Shown: positions 16,941-26,318 of the stretch, one piece after another | How positions within the stretch are numbered: position 1 is the first letter of the stretch | Layout: the number at the start of each line of letters is the position of its first letter | Origin: a virus | Strand: one strand, 5' to 3' | IMG/VR virus record: IMGVR_UViG_3300025601_000826 | Location: 1-38,630 of that record | Length of the DNA: 38,630 nucleotides | Position numbers and translations under genes: made by a program | The notes under the pieces: model-generated | Databases searched by the model: none | The model's input: the letters and a program-made list of their open reading frames with translations, nothing else | Told to the model about the DNA's origin: nothing

Positions 16941-18473
16941 ATGTCGACAGAAAAAATAATCGTCAAGAAAAAGAACGAAGTATTCCTTCAAGTTATATGC
17001 GAGCCAGGCACGGCAAGAGAGTTGTCTGACTTCTTTTGTTTCTTTGTTCCTAACTACAAGTTCACTCCTGCGTATAAGAACAAAATCTGGGACGGAAAAA
17101 TACGACTGTACAACCAGTTAACAAAGGAACTCTATGCAGGTTTGTTACCATACATTAAAGAGTTTGCTGAGGTGCGTCAACTAGATATTGAGTATGAAAA
17201 CAGTGACTACTACGGTATGCCTGAAGTTACAGAGTATATTGATAGAGATGCGTTAGAAGAGTTTATCAAGACTCTAAACCTACACTCTAAGGATAAAGCA
17301 ATTGCTCCGAGAGATTATCAGGTTAACGCAATTATGCATGCCAGTGAGCGCAATCGTGCTTTATTATTATCGCCAACGGCAAGTGGTAAGTCCCTGATTA
17401 TTTACATTCTAACTAGGTTGTATCTGGATAGTGATCCTAAACAAAAGGCATTGATCATCGTACCAACTACTTCATTAGTAGAACAAATGACATCAGACTT
17501 CTTGGACTATAGTTCATACGATGATACCTTTGGTGTAGATGATGTACATAAGATCTATTCTGGTAAAGAAAAAATCACTACTGCTAAAGTTGTTATAACT
17601 ACTTGGCAATCTATCTACAAGATGCAGAGTCCTTGGTTTGAGCAGTTTGGTTTTGTTGTTGGTGACGAGGCACACACATTTAAAGCAAAGTCGTTAACAT
17701 CAATCCTAGAAAAGATGCGAGACTGTAAATACCGTTTTGGCACTACTGGCACATTAGACGGGACTCAGACTCATAGGTTGGTATTAGAGGGTTTGTTCGG
17801 TCAAGTGTTTAAAGTAACCACTACCCGCGAACTAATAGATTCAAAGGATCTTGCTGATCTGAAGGTTACTGTATTATTGTTGAAGTACAGCGAAGCGGTA
17901 AGAAAATCACTAAATAAAGTTAAATATAATGAAGAATTGGATTATATCATAGGTAACGTTGCAAGGAATCGTTTTATACGCAACTTAGCAATGTCGCAAG
18001 ATGGAAATACATTAGTGTTGTTTCAATTTGTTGAGAAGCATGGTATTCCTATCTACGATTCTATAAAAAATAAGGTAGAGTCTATACCTGGATCTCAACG
18101 CAAAGTATTCTTTGTATCTGGAGGCACAGATGTCGACACTAGGGAAAATATTAGGGCTATTACGGAAAAAGAGTCCGATGCTATTATCGTGGCTTCAAGC
18201 GGTACTTTCTCAACTGGCATTAACATTCGTAATCTACATAATATTGTTTTTGCTTCGCCTTCTAAGTCGCAAATAAAGATCCTACAATCTATCGGTCGAG
18301 GTTTGCGTAAATCAGATAACGATGCATCAACAAAGGTGTTTGACCTTGCTGATGATTTGCACTGGAAGACTCGTAAAAATTATACACTAGAACATGCTGC
18401 GGAAAGAATAAAGATCTACACCAAAGAGAAGTTTGATTATAAAATTATAGAGGTAGATATTAAAGATGACTAA
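16941..18473 (+). CDS. uvsW: Recombination DNA helicase UvsW
   Basis: A 510-residue superfamily 2 helicase. Motif I is SPTASGKSL, motif II is GDEAH (DEAH box), motif III is TTGT, and motif VI is QSIGRGLRKSD. An N-terminal 100-residue domain precedes the helicase core, as in T4 UvsW. The enzyme unwinds R-loops and branch-migrates stalled forks, helping switch from origin- to recombination-dependent replication. I chose the ATG at 16941, with AGGGA seven bases upstream; the frame is also open upstream from a TTG at 16887 that overlaps uvsY. Confidence 0.92.
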   Translation: MSTEKIIVKKKNEVFLQVICEPGTARELSDFFCFFVPNYKFTPAYKNKIWDGKIRLYNQLTKELYAGLLPYIKEFAEVRQLDIEYENSDYYGMPEVTEYIDRDALEEFIKTLNLHSKDKAIAPRDYQVNAIMHASERNRALLLSPTASGKSLIIYILTRLYLDSDPKQKALIIVPTTSLVEQMTSDFLDYSSYDDTFGVDDVHKIYSGKEKITTAKVVITTWQSIYKMQSPWFEQFGFVVGDEAHTFKAKSLTSILEKMRDCKYRFGTTGTLDGTQTHRLVLEGLFGQVFKVTTTRELIDSKDLADLKVTVLLLKYSEAVRKSLNKVKYNEELDYIIGNVARNRFIRNLAMSQDGNTLVLFQFVEKHGIPIYDSIKNKVESIPGSQRKVFFVSGGTDVDTRENIRAITEKESDAIIVASSGTFSTGINIRNLHNIVFASPSKSQIKILQSIGRGLRKSDNDASTKVFDLADDLHWKTRKNYTLEHAAERIKIYTKEKFDYKIIEVDIKDD

Positions 18474-18909
18474 TGATTTGCAAGAGTACATTGAACAACT
18501 TGAGATACAAGAGTTCAGGTTGGTGTCGGGAGAGCATGTGGTTGCAGAAATCATTGATGAGTCTGACGACACATACTCTGTTAAAGACCCCATTCTAGTT
18601 GAACGTATAAGTAATATGCAAACATTCAGTGAATGGTTCCCGTACAGTGACAATACTTACTTTGGCATCGACAAGGATCATATCATAGGTTGCAGTGCTG
18701 TAGACTTTCACACTAAGATTATGTTCTGTAGGTTAATCACTACAAATAACCTCAAGAAAGAACTATCCACTACAGGTGAATATGATAGTAGTGAGGTTGA
18801 AATGCTTGAACAACTAACTGCGTTAGCAGGTATGGTAGATGGTCATGATCCAGTAATTGATAATAACAATGATTGGTCAGATGATGTTGATACCAATGTG
18901 GTTCATTAA
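18466..18909 (+). CDS. Unknown protein with small beta-barrel (LSm-like?) N-terminal region
   Basis: A 147-residue protein overlapping the end of uvsW by eight bases. Residues 17-85 read EFRLVSGEHVVAEIIDESDDTYSVKDPILV...SEWFPYSDNTYFGIDKDHIIGCSAVDFH. This pattern of short strands, with a conserved R-x-x-SGE-x-V start and a W-x-PY centre, also occurs in the protein at 32908-33195, so the two are paralogues. The shape suggests a small Sm/LSm-like barrel, which is inference. The C-terminal third is acidic and probably disordered. Such proteins recur in marine T4-like replication regions without known function. Confidence 0.7.
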   Translation: MTNDLQEYIEQLEIQEFRLVSGEHVVAEIIDESDDTYSVKDPILVERISNMQTFSEWFPYSDNTYFGIDKDHIIGCSAVDFHTKIMFCRLITTNNLKKELSTTGEYDSSEVEMLEQLTALAGMVDGHDPVIDNNNDWSDDVDTNVVH

Positions 18910-18987
18910 TTAATAGTAGCTACTACCCTGCTGGACCAATGAATATTATAACACAGAAATAGAATTCTGACAAGTATTATTTTGCTA

Positions 18988-19016
18988 TTGCCATAAATTA
19001 GTTTTTATGGTATAAT
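18988..19016 (+). promoter_or_regulatory. Sigma70-type promoter before gene 55, with spacer dyad
   Basis: TTGCCA at 18988-18993, 17-base spacer, TATAAT at 19011-19016. CCATAAA (18991-18997) and TTTATGG (19004-19010) form an inverted repeat filling the spacer up to the -10. A second imperfect dyad, TATGGT/ATCATA, straddles the -10. Either could be an operator for control of the late sigma factor. The remainder of the 162-base intergenic region contains only the 12-base palindrome TAGTAGCTACTA at 18914. Confidence 0.7.
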
Positions 19017-19071
19017 GATCATATCTTAACAAGACTAAGATGTAACATTAATTAAATAGGGAATAATCTAT

Positions 19072-19668
19072 ATGACCCAAGATAAAACAAAAAGACCTCA
19101 TTATGTGAGTAACAAAGTATTCTCCCAAGCAGTGGTGGACTATGTAACTCTAGTTCGCGCAGCAGAGAAAGATAATCTACCCGTTCCAGTTGTACCAAAG
19201 TACATCGGTGAATGTTTTCTGAAGATCTGTGAAGGGTTGTCTACTAAGATTAACTTTAATCGTTATACTTATCGTGAAGAAATGGTTATGGATGCAGTTG
19301 AAAATTGCTTAAAGGCGATTATGAACTACAACATCGACACCGCAACACGCACTGGCTCACCCAATGCGTTCTCATACTTTACGCAAATTGCATTCTATGC
19401 ATTCCTACGCAGAATTGCTAAAGAGAAGAAGCAACAAGACATCAAGTGGAAATATCTCGACTCGGCAGATATTGAACAGTTCATGCACTACGACTCTAAT
19501 GAACTTGGACAAATGCATACCAGTGAACGACAGTTTATCGACTACTTGAAAGACCGCATTGATAAAGTGCGCACTCAAGATGCAAAGGTAAAGGAATTGG
19601 TCAAGAAAGATAAAGTTTCTAAAAAAAGCAATTTAGAACTGTTTATGGGTGAGGTGTTCGGTGAGTAA
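19072..19668 (+). CDS. 55: Late-transcription sigma factor gp55
   Basis: The 198-residue product matches T4 gp55 in size and in its conserved blocks: YVSNKVFSQAVVDYVTLV near the start, ...FLKICEGLSTKINFNRYTYREEMVMDAVENCLKAIMNYNIDTA and NAFSYFTQIAFYAFLRRIAKEKKQ, equivalent to sigma region 2. gp55 directs host RNA polymerase core to TATAAATA late promoters, which are present throughout this window. The gene has its own sigma70-type promoter. The C-terminal tail, basic then hydrophobic (LELFMGEVFGE), resembles the clamp-binding end of T4 gp55. Confidence 0.93.
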   Translation: MTQDKTKRPHYVSNKVFSQAVVDYVTLVRAAEKDNLPVPVVPKYIGECFLKICEGLSTKINFNRYTYREEMVMDAVENCLKAIMNYNIDTATRTGSPNAFSYFTQIAFYAFLRRIAKEKKQQDIKWKYLDSADIEQFMHYDSNELGQMHTSERQFIDYLKDRIDKVRTQDAKVKELVKKDKVSKKSNLELFMGEVFGE

Positions 19669-20464
19669 TATACTCGTTGTAGGCAAAGGGTTTGTCGGTG
19701 ATGCTGTTGGATTCACATTGAGTAAATTTCATATAGTACACTATCATGATCCGGATAAAGGCGATCATTACGATATGGATCACTTGAATGATTTAGATGG
19801 AGTTGTGTTATGTTTACCAACGCCATCTCATGAGGATGGTGCATGTGATGATTCCCTTGTTATCGATTATTATGAAACTATACGGGTAGTACGCAAAGAA
19901 TTACCTATATTAATCAAATCTACTACCAGCATCAAAACTCTCAACATGTTGCAATGTGAATGCGATCAATATCTAACATTCTCTCCAGAATTCTTAGTTG
20001 CATCCAGAGCTAGAGAAGATATGGTAAATGCACCATTTTATATCTATTCTTCAGTTAATCCGAATACATCCCAATTTTGGTCTGATATTTTTCTGAACTG
20101 TGTGAAGAATGGTACGAACACTGTATTCTGTAATAGCATGGTAGAAGCGGGATTTGTTAAATATGCGATTAATTCGTTCCTCGCAACCAAAGTTACTTTC
20201 ATGAATGAGTTGTATAACTTATTTTCATCTTATACTAACGGTATGGGAAATTTCAACGAAGTGGTTGAAATGATGTCGATGGATCATAGAATCGGATCTA
20301 GTCATATGCAAGTACCTGGACCAGACGGTAAGTTTGGCTGGGGTGGAGCATGTTTTCCAAAAGATACTTTAGAGTTTGTTCAGTTTGGTCAGGACACATG
20401 TGAACCATTGAATGTATTAGAATCTGCACGAACAGCAAATCGGTCACATAGGAATAATGCATAA
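19661..20464 (+). CDS. Truncated UDP-glucose/GDP-mannose 6-dehydrogenase-like protein
   Basis: A 267-residue protein with an N-terminal NAD-binding fold (NILVVGKGFVGDAVGF), VVLCLPTPS, a TFSPEFL segment, the central helix region EAGFVKYAINSFLATKVTFMNEL and the active-site sequence GWGGACFPKDT with its catalytic Cys. This family oxidises nucleotide sugars to uronic acids. Full-length enzymes are about 390-450 residues; here the C-terminal nucleotide-sugar domain is missing and the protein stops about 30 residues after the Cys. The GTG at 19661, five bases after GAGGT, is preferred; the start overlaps gene 55. The next gene overlaps its stop by one base. Confidence 0.8.
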   Translation: MSNILVVGKGFVGDAVGFTLSKFHIVHYHDPDKGDHYDMDHLNDLDGVVLCLPTPSHEDGACDDSLVIDYYETIRVVRKELPILIKSTTSIKTLNMLQCECDQYLTFSPEFLVASRAREDMVNAPFYIYSSVNPNTSQFWSDIFLNCVKNGTNTVFCNSMVEAGFVKYAINSFLATKVTFMNELYNLFSSYTNGMGNFNEVVEMMSMDHRIGSSHMQVPGPDGKFGWGGACFPKDTLEFVQFGQDTCEPLNVLESARTANRSHRNNA

Positions 20465-21195
20465 TGATATCATCTAACATACTCATGACGGGTTCTGATG
20501 GTTATATTGGTTCACACCTAAAACCATATCTAGAAAATAAGGGATATACAGTTACTCCATATCAAGGAGATATCTGCGATTTTGATATAGATGTAGACGA
20601 CTTTCCAGATATGATTATTCACCTTGCTGCGTTGACTGGGGTACGCAAGTCATTTGATAACGCCGAAGAATATGGCAGAGTTAATATAGAAGGAACTCGC
20701 GCAGTGTTTTCCGTTGCCAAGGAACACTTTATCCCCACTCTATTCGCTTCTTCATCCAATGCGCTTGAGGTGACTAATCCATATGCTGAGACTAAGTTTA
20801 TAAATGAGCAAGATCGTATACCAAACTCGGTAGGGTTCCGCCCTCATACAGTGTATCCAGGTAGACCAGACATGTTGTATCAACGTTTGCTGAAGGGGGA
20901 AGTTGATTATATTAACGAGGGGCACTACAGAGATTTTACCCATATAGATGATTTGTGCTCTGCGCTATTTACATTAGTGGAAAACTATGATATAATGGCT
21001 GGTAAGGTAGTTGACATTGGTTCTGGTAAAGCAGTTCCCGTTAAAGAAGTGGCATCTGCAATGGGTTACACTGGTGCATATTCTAATGACCCAACTCCTC
21101 ATGAACGAGCATACACTCATGCAAACATCGAACCCTTGACCGAACTAGGTTGGAAACCAGAAAAATACATACTAAATGAAATTCGTAATTCTTAA
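20464..21195 (+). CDS. NAD-dependent nucleotide-sugar epimerase/dehydratase
   Basis: A 243-residue extended short-chain dehydrogenase. The Rossmann glycine motif is TGSDGYIGSH (residues 9-18), followed by IIHLAALTGVRKSF, then a Ser-rich ASSSNALE and the catalytic YAETK (Y-x-x-x-K). RDFTHIDDLCSALF and VVDIGSGKAVPVKEV are typical of UDP-glucose or UDP-glucuronate epimerases. It is shorter than the usual 310-340 residues, losing part of the sugar-binding half. Coupled to the dehydrogenase upstream, it could make or alter uronic sugars for glycosylation of virion or host surface. The substrate is unknown. Confidence 0.82.
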   Translation: MISSNILMTGSDGYIGSHLKPYLENKGYTVTPYQGDICDFDIDVDDFPDMIIHLAALTGVRKSFDNAEEYGRVNIEGTRAVFSVAKEHFIPTLFASSSNALEVTNPYAETKFINEQDRIPNSVGFRPHTVYPGRPDMLYQRLLKGEVDYINEGHYRDFTHIDDLCSALFTLVENYDIMAGKVVDIGSGKAVPVKEVASAMGYTGAYSNDPTPHERAYTHANIEPLTELGWKPEKYILNEIRNS

Positions 21196-22237
21196 CGACA
21201 CGCATTCAGGCGCTCGCAACAACTCAGAAATCTTTATCAACTATCAGGAAGATTTCTACACCAATGTATTTTTCCCTTACATGAAAACGCATGGTATCAC
21301 GCATATCGTGCATCTGGGAGACTACTACGAGCATCGCAAGTTTGTGAACTTCAAAGCGCTACAAGCAAACCGTAAACACTTTCTACAAAAGTTGGTTGAC
21401 AACGGTATGACGATGGATATTATTCCAGGCAATCATGATGTTGTATATAAGAATACCAACGAACTGTGTTCACTCAAAGAGTTGATGGGTCATTACATGA
21501 ACAACGTCAACATTGTGATGAAGCCCACTGTTATGGACTATGATGGTTTGAAGTTTGGTTTGATTCCATGGATTAATAACGAAAACTATGCCGAGACCAT
21601 GAAGTTTGTTAAAAACTGTACTGCCGATATGATTGGTGGGCACTTTGAGTTTGAAGGTTTTGAAATGCATAAGGGTGCGATGAACACTCACGGCATGTCT
21701 ACCAAAGAATTCGGGCGGTTTGAACTAGTGTTGTCCGGACACTTCCATACCAAGTCGCATAAGGGTAACATACACTATCTTGGTTCGCAGATGGAGTTTA
21801 ACTGGGGTGATTGTGATGATACTAAGTACTTTCATGTGATCGACACCACTGACCGATCACTGACTCCAGTTGCTAATCCATTAACCATGTTTACGAAAAT
21901 CATTTACAATGATGATAAAAACGAGTATAATGATTATAACGTCGATGCACTTGAAAATAAGTTTGTTAAAGTTGTTGTGGTTAAGAAAACCAACTTGTAT
22001 GCGTTTGATCGCTTTATAGATCGTATTCAACAAGTTAACACACATGAACTAAAGATAGCAGAGACGTTTGAAGAGTTCTTGGGAGATTCTGTTGATGATG
22101 CAAAAATATCAGTAGAAGATACCACTGAACTATTAGATACCTATGTCCAAGCAGTTGAAACAGATCTAGATAAAGATCGACTGAAAACTATAATGAGAAC
22201 CCTATATGTTGAAGCGCAAAACGTTTCAATTGTTTAA
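21176..22237 (+). CDS. 47: Recombination exonuclease subunit gp47 (SbcD/Mre11-like)
   Basis: A 353-residue metallophosphoesterase with the full motif set: NDTHSG, HLGDYYEHR, PGNHD, GGHFEFEG and SGHFHTKSH, which bind two metal ions. With gp46 it resects double-strand ends for recombination and degrades host DNA. The start codon lies 20 bases inside the end of the epimerase gene, so translation is coupled to the sugar genes. Gene 46 follows 9 bases downstream, as in all T4-like phages. Confidence 0.93.
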   Translation: MKFVILNDTHSGARNNSEIFINYQEDFYTNVFFPYMKTHGITHIVHLGDYYEHRKFVNFKALQANRKHFLQKLVDNGMTMDIIPGNHDVVYKNTNELCSLKELMGHYMNNVNIVMKPTVMDYDGLKFGLIPWINNENYAETMKFVKNCTADMIGGHFEFEGFEMHKGAMNTHGMSTKEFGRFELVLSGHFHTKSHKGNIHYLGSQMEFNWGDCDDTKYFHVIDTTDRSLTPVANPLTMFTKIIYNDDKNEYNDYNVDALENKFVKVVVVKKTNLYAFDRFIDRIQQVNTHELKIAETFEEFLGDSVDDAKISVEDTTELLDTYVQAVETDLDKDRLKTIMRTLYVEAQNVSIV

Positions 22238-22246
22238 TAATAATAT

Positions 22247-23968
22247 ATGCTGAAGTTTAAAACTGTTCGATGGAAGAATTTCTTATCAACTGGTGATGTT
22301 TTCACCGAAGTTGCACTAGATCGATCACCGTCTACTCTTATTGTTGGCCAGAACGGTGCTGGTAAGTCAACCATGTTGGATGCGCTGTCATTCAGTTTGT
22401 TTGGTAAACCTCACCGAAATATCACAAAACCTCAACTCACCAACTCTATCAATGGCAAGGGTACACTTGTTGAGGTAGAGTTCGACACTGCTGGAGTTCA
22501 GTTCAAAGTTGTGCGTGGTATCAAACCTAATAAGTTTGAGATCTATCAAAACGGTGTTATGATTAACCAAGACAGTAACTCTAGGGACTACCAAAAGTTC
22601 CTAGAGCAAAATGTGCTTAAACTAAACCACAAATCTTTCCATCAGATTGTTGTGCTCGGTTCTAGTTCTTTTATACCGTTCATGCAGTTGACAACAAATA
22701 ACCGTAGAGAGGTCATCGAAGACTTGTTGGATATTCAAGTGTTTACTAAGATGAATGTTCTGTTAAAAGAACGCGCATCAAATTTAAAAGAAGACTTGGT
22801 ACAAGTTAACCATGCACTAGAACTAACTAAGGAAAAGTACGATCTACAGAAACGCCATATCAAAAGCATTGAGAATATTAATCAAGAGCAGATTGATATC
22901 AAGACTAAAACAATTTTTGCTAAACAAGATCAGGTTTCTGCACTCAATGAAATGAACAGTAGTCTGAGCGAATTTGTTGCAGATAACTTAGAGTCTGTGA
23001 CTACTGGACTCGAAAAGTTCAATGGTAAGAAAACAAAGCTAAACAACTACAACTTTCAAATCAAGAGTAACATTAAGAAAGTAGTTGAAGATGCTAAGTT
23101 CTATACTGAAAACGATGTTTGTCCAACATGCACACAACCGATCGGTGATGATATCAAGGCAACTAAACTCGCAGATGCTAAGGCACGCGCCGCCGAGTTG
23201 AAAGATGGTCAAACTAAGTTGCAAGAGTCTATGCAAGAACTGGAAGAAAAACTATCTGCCGTTGTAGAACTGCAAAATGCAATTGCAGATAATCAGAATT
23301 CTATCAATGTGAACAATGCTTCTATTAATGTATTGCAAAAAGATATTAAGGCAACAGTTGCGGAAATAGATTCATTAAGCGATGCATCTGCTGATTTATC
23401 TACTGCAAAGGTTGATCTAGAAGAATTAGTTAATGAGAAAGAAGAACTAACTGAAAAGAAGTTACTTCTTAGTGATCAGAAAACTTATCATGATGTTATT
23501 TCTGAAATGTTAAAGGACTCTGGAATTAAGACCAAAGTAATTAAACAATACTTGCCAGTAATGAATAAACTAATTAATCATTATCTACAAGTATTAGACT
23601 TCTTTGTATCATTTAATTTAGATGAATCATTTGAGGAAACTATTCGTTCGCGTCACCGTGATGATTTTACATACAGTTCATTCTCTGAAGGCGAGAAGCA
23701 GAGAATCGATTTGGCATTGCTATTTACTTGGCGGCAAATTGCAAAGATGAAGAATAGTGCATCTACTAACTTATTAGTATTAGATGAAACATTCGATTCT
23801 TCATTAGATAATGATGGTGTAGATAACTTAATGAAGATATTGAACACATTAGACGAAGGAACTAATGTGTTTATTATATCACATAAGGGTGAGATTCTAG
23901 AAGGTAAGTTCCGTTCTAAAATTGAATTCGTAAAGCAAAATAACTTTAGTGTAATGAAATTAACATGA
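22247..23968 (+). CDS. 46: Recombination ATPase subunit gp46 (SbcC/Rad50-like)
   Basis: A 573-residue SMC-type ATPase. Walker A is GQNGAGKS (34-41). Two coiled-coil arms surround a zinc hook CPTC (292-295). The C-terminal half has the signature FSEGEKQRIDLALLF and Walker B LLVLDETFDSSLD. It partners gp47 to form the end-processing nuclease used in recombination-dependent replication. Length and motif order are normal for the family. Its TGA overlaps the ATG of a 44-codon frame. Confidence 0.94.
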   Translation: MLKFKTVRWKNFLSTGDVFTEVALDRSPSTLIVGQNGAGKSTMLDALSFSLFGKPHRNITKPQLTNSINGKGTLVEVEFDTAGVQFKVVRGIKPNKFEIYQNGVMINQDSNSRDYQKFLEQNVLKLNHKSFHQIVVLGSSSFIPFMQLTTNNRREVIEDLLDIQVFTKMNVLLKERASNLKEDLVQVNHALELTKEKYDLQKRHIKSIENINQEQIDIKTKTIFAKQDQVSALNEMNSSLSEFVADNLESVTTGLEKFNGKKTKLNNYNFQIKSNIKKVVEDAKFYTENDVCPTCTQPIGDDIKATKLADAKARAAELKDGQTKLQESMQELEEKLSAVVELQNAIADNQNSINVNNASINVLQKDIKATVAEIDSLSDASADLSTAKVDLEELVNEKEELTEKKLLLSDQKTYHDVISEMLKDSGIKTKVIKQYLPVMNKLINHYLQVLDFFVSFNLDESFEETIRSRHRDDFTYSSFSEGEKQRIDLALLFTWRQIAKMKNSASTNLLVLDETFDSSLDNDGVDNLMKILNTLDEGTNVFIISHKGEILEGKFRSKIEFVKQNNFSVMKLT

Positions 23969-24099
23969 CCGAAGAAAGAATTAAAGAACTACTAACCCAA
24001 ATGACTGAGTACTTTGGTGGTAGTTTACCTGATCCAGTTGCACATCCAAGAGTATTTGCGTACTATGTAACACTTTTTAGGTACTTTAAAAAAGTGTAG
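23965..24099 (+). CDS. 44-residue protein of unknown function after gene 46
   Basis: The sequence MTEERIKELLTQMTEYF..SLPDPVAHP.VFAYYVTLFRYFKKV is translated from an ATG overlapping the gene 46 stop (ATGA), a common coupling arrangement. It has two predicted amphipathic helices and a tyrosine- and phenylalanine-rich C terminus. The acidic start and the P-D-P-V-A-H-P hinge look like a real protein, and I believe similar short frames follow 46 in other marine phages. No function is known. Its last codons form the right arm of a terminator hairpin. Confidence 0.6.
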   Translation: MTEERIKELLTQMTEYFGGSLPDPVAHPRVFAYYVTLFRYFKKV

Positions 24100-24106
24100 T
24101 ATTTTT
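24070..24106 (+). terminator. Intrinsic terminator at the end of the 47/46 operon
   Basis: ACACTTTTT and AAAAAGTGT form a perfect 9-pair stem around a 10-base loop, followed by AGTATTTTT. The arms lie inside the 44-codon gene and the right arm reaches its stop codon. Confidence 0.7.
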
Positions 24107-24136
24107 GCAACATCGCTGTTTTTGAGAGATTTATGG

Positions 24137-24147
24137 TGTATAATACA
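24137..24147 (+). promoter_or_regulatory. Possible promoter -10 inside a perfect dyad, before the VWA gene
   Basis: TATAAT at 24139-24144 lies within TGTAT-A-ATACA, a perfect palindrome. No convincing -35 hexamer was found 16-18 bases upstream, so an activator may be needed. This -10 favours the downstream start at 24166 over the open ATG at 24133. Confidence 0.45.
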
Positions 24148-24165
24148 GCTTGTAACGAAAGAAAA

Positions 24166-26283
24166 ATGATGTCCCAACACACTAATCTCACAATCAAGTC
24201 AACAACAGCACGCTTGCTCGCGACAGAAAACATTCAAGTAACTCAGACCAATAGCAAGACTGCATGGTTTGATGTCGAAAAGCGGGTTCTTAACTTACCT
24301 CTCTGGGATGTTGAACCTTATGTGTACGACATGCTAGTTGGTCACGAAGTTGGTCATGCATTGTATACTCCGGCTCAAGGTTGGCACGATGCACAGATTG
24401 ACCTTGGAATCCCACGGTCTTACATCAACGTCGTAGAAGATGCTCGCATTGAAAAGTTGATAAAATCCAAATACCCCGGATTGGTATATACATTTACTCG
24501 TGCATACTCATGGATGCACGATGAAGACTTTTTCAAAATACAGAATCGTGATCTACATACAATGAAGTTGATCGATCGTATCAACTTACATTTTAAATTA
24601 GGCGGTTCTATGAAAGTTCCGTTCTCTGACATTGAATTCCCATTCATTGATAAGGTTGCACAATGTGACACCTTCGAAGATGTAGTGCGAGTATCTACAG
24701 AAATACTTAATTTCTGGAAAGATAATAAGGAAGAAATTCAAGATCAACTGGAAGGTATGGGTTCTTCATCCGCCGCTGATGATGAATATGACGACTTTGA
24801 TGATGATTATGACTTTGAAGAATCTGACGGTTCTGGTGACGAGAGTGAAGATTCTTCAACTGATGTAGACCCATCCCCTGATGAAGCAGCAGCATATGAT
24901 GATAATCGTGCTACTGCTAGTTCTGGAGGTAATACTACCCCTCCTGAAGATTCTCCTGATGATATTTCTGATACTGATGAGGCACAACGCAGTTCTGAAC
25001 ATCGCATGTTGAATTCAGAATCTGGTGATATTATCAAGTTGTTCCCAGAATCTATGCTTAATGATATGGTAGTGTCATATAAAGAATATTATGCGTCCGA
25101 GCGTAAAGTGTTTCTTTACCGTAGTCGTTTTATGGGATATGACCGATATACTATGGATGATCATGACATTTCTTATCCCATATTTTGCGACAATATATTT
25201 AAGATTTTCATGACAGAAACTAATAGAGCAGTTTCATATATGGCAAAGGAATTTGAACAGAAGAAGGCTGCGTTTCAGTACTCACGTGCTAAGACATCAA
25301 CTTCGGGCACATTGAATACATCTGCCCTTTACAAATACAAATTCAGTGAGGATATATTTAAACGCATTACTACTCTTGCTGACGCAAAGTCTCATGGCAT
25401 GATGATATCTATTGATATGTCGGGGTCTATGTCTGATGTTATGATAGATACAGTCAAACAGGCATTAAACCTAGCATTGTTTTGTCGCCGTGTTAACATT
25501 CCATTCGAGATGTATGGATACACAGATGGTCGTGAATATAATCCTGCAGAACAGGACGCCAAATTATTAGACGGCACTATTAACCCTTACGATACTAGGT
25601 TAACACAGTTCTTCTCACATAAAATGAATAAACGAGAGTTTGATACCGCTGTAAAACAAATATTCATGATGGCATGTGGTATACAGAACACCCATGATAG
25701 GTTGGGTTCTACTCCAACTAATGAAGCGTTAATCGCTATTTCATATCTGCTGAAGCGGTTTCGCAAGGCGACCGGAGTACAGAAGATGATGAACATTGTT
25801 TTGTCCGACGGAGAACCAAACCGAACATCTGCTATAGGGTTTTCATACTATAGGTCTTCTCGCGGTACTCTTTTACAAGTATCTCCAACCAAGTTCGTAA
25901 AGCTCAATAATGTTCAGAATGATCTTTCTGTGAAATTGCTAGAGTATATTAAGAAGGAATGCGATGTAACTAATTTCGGTTACTTTTTGGGTGATAGTCA
26001 TAGTATGAAAATGACTATTATTCGATTGAGCGAGGGTTCTTACGATGAAACCGCTCGTATTAAATCCGAGATCCGTAAACATGGTTCTATCACTATGGAC
26101 AACGCTCTAGGATACGACCGCTATGTGGTTATTCGCAATAAGTCCTTTTGTATTGAAGATGGTGCGTTCGAGGTCGCTGAGGACGCTAATAAGTCTACTA
26201 TTGCCCGAGAATTCTCTAAGTTTACTAAGGGTAAACGCACAAGCCGAGTTCTGCTGGACAAATTCGTACAGTGTGTGGTGTAA
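24166..26283 (+). CDS. Metallopeptidase-like protein with VWA domain (CobT-like)
   Basis: A 705-residue protein. Near the N terminus is a zinc metallopeptidase-type motif HEVGH (60-64), with NVVEDARIEKL downstream as a likely further ligand region. An acidic, Ser-rich low-complexity linker follows (about residues 200-285). The C-terminal half is a von Willebrand A domain with MIDAS sequence DMSGSMSD (about residue 417) and later SDGEPN. CobT of aerobic cobaltochelatase has the same acidic linker plus VWA layout and works with a CobS-type ATPase, encoded next here. Cobalamin synthesis is unlikely given the HExxH motif and phage setting. I chose the ATG at 24166; ATG at 24133 precedes the probable -10. 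Confidence 0.8.
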   Translation: MMSQHTNLTIKSTTARLLATENIQVTQTNSKTAWFDVEKRVLNLPLWDVEPYVYDMLVGHEVGHALYTPAQGWHDAQIDLGIPRSYINVVEDARIEKLIKSKYPGLVYTFTRAYSWMHDEDFFKIQNRDLHTMKLIDRINLHFKLGGSMKVPFSDIEFPFIDKVAQCDTFEDVVRVSTEILNFWKDNKEEIQDQLEGMGSSSAADDEYDDFDDDYDFEESDGSGDESEDSSTDVDPSPDEAAAYDDNRATASSGGNTTPPEDSPDDISDTDEAQRSSEHRMLNSESGDIIKLFPESMLNDMVVSYKEYYASERKVFLYRSRFMGYDRYTMDDHDISYPIFCDNIFKIFMTETNRAVSYMAKEFEQKKAAFQYSRAKTSTSGTLNTSALYKYKFSEDIFKRITTLADAKSHGMMISIDMSGSMSDVMIDTVKQALNLALFCRRVNIPFEMYGYTDGREYNPAEQDAKLLDGTINPYDTRLTQFFSHKMNKREFDTAVKQIFMMACGIQNTHDRLGSTPTNEALIAISYLLKRFRKATGVQKMMNIVLSDGEPNRTSAIGFSYYRSSRGTLLQVSPTKFVKLNNVQNDLSVKLLEYIKKECDVTNFGYFLGDSHSMKMTIIRLSEGSYDETARIKSEIRKHGSITMDNALGYDRYVVIRNKSFCIEDGAFEVAEDANKSTIAREFSKFTKGKRTSRVLLDKFVQCVV

Positions 26284-26291
26284 AAACAACA

Positions 26292-26314
26292 AAACCCTAC
26301 TACAAATAGGGTTT
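26292..26314 (+). terminator. Hairpin after the VWA gene
   Basis: AAACCCTA and TAGGGTTT form a perfect 8-pair stem with loop CTACAAA. The T run is contained in the stem and the next bases are ACACTT, so it may be a weak terminator or an RNA-end stabiliser. The next promoter begins five bases after it. Confidence 0.5.
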
Positions 26315-26318
26315 ACAC

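Noticed and set aside
18914-18925. Palindrome TAGTAGCTACTA after the LSm-like gene
   Set aside because: A 12-base palindrome without T tract or nearby start; a terminator or operator role cannot be supported.
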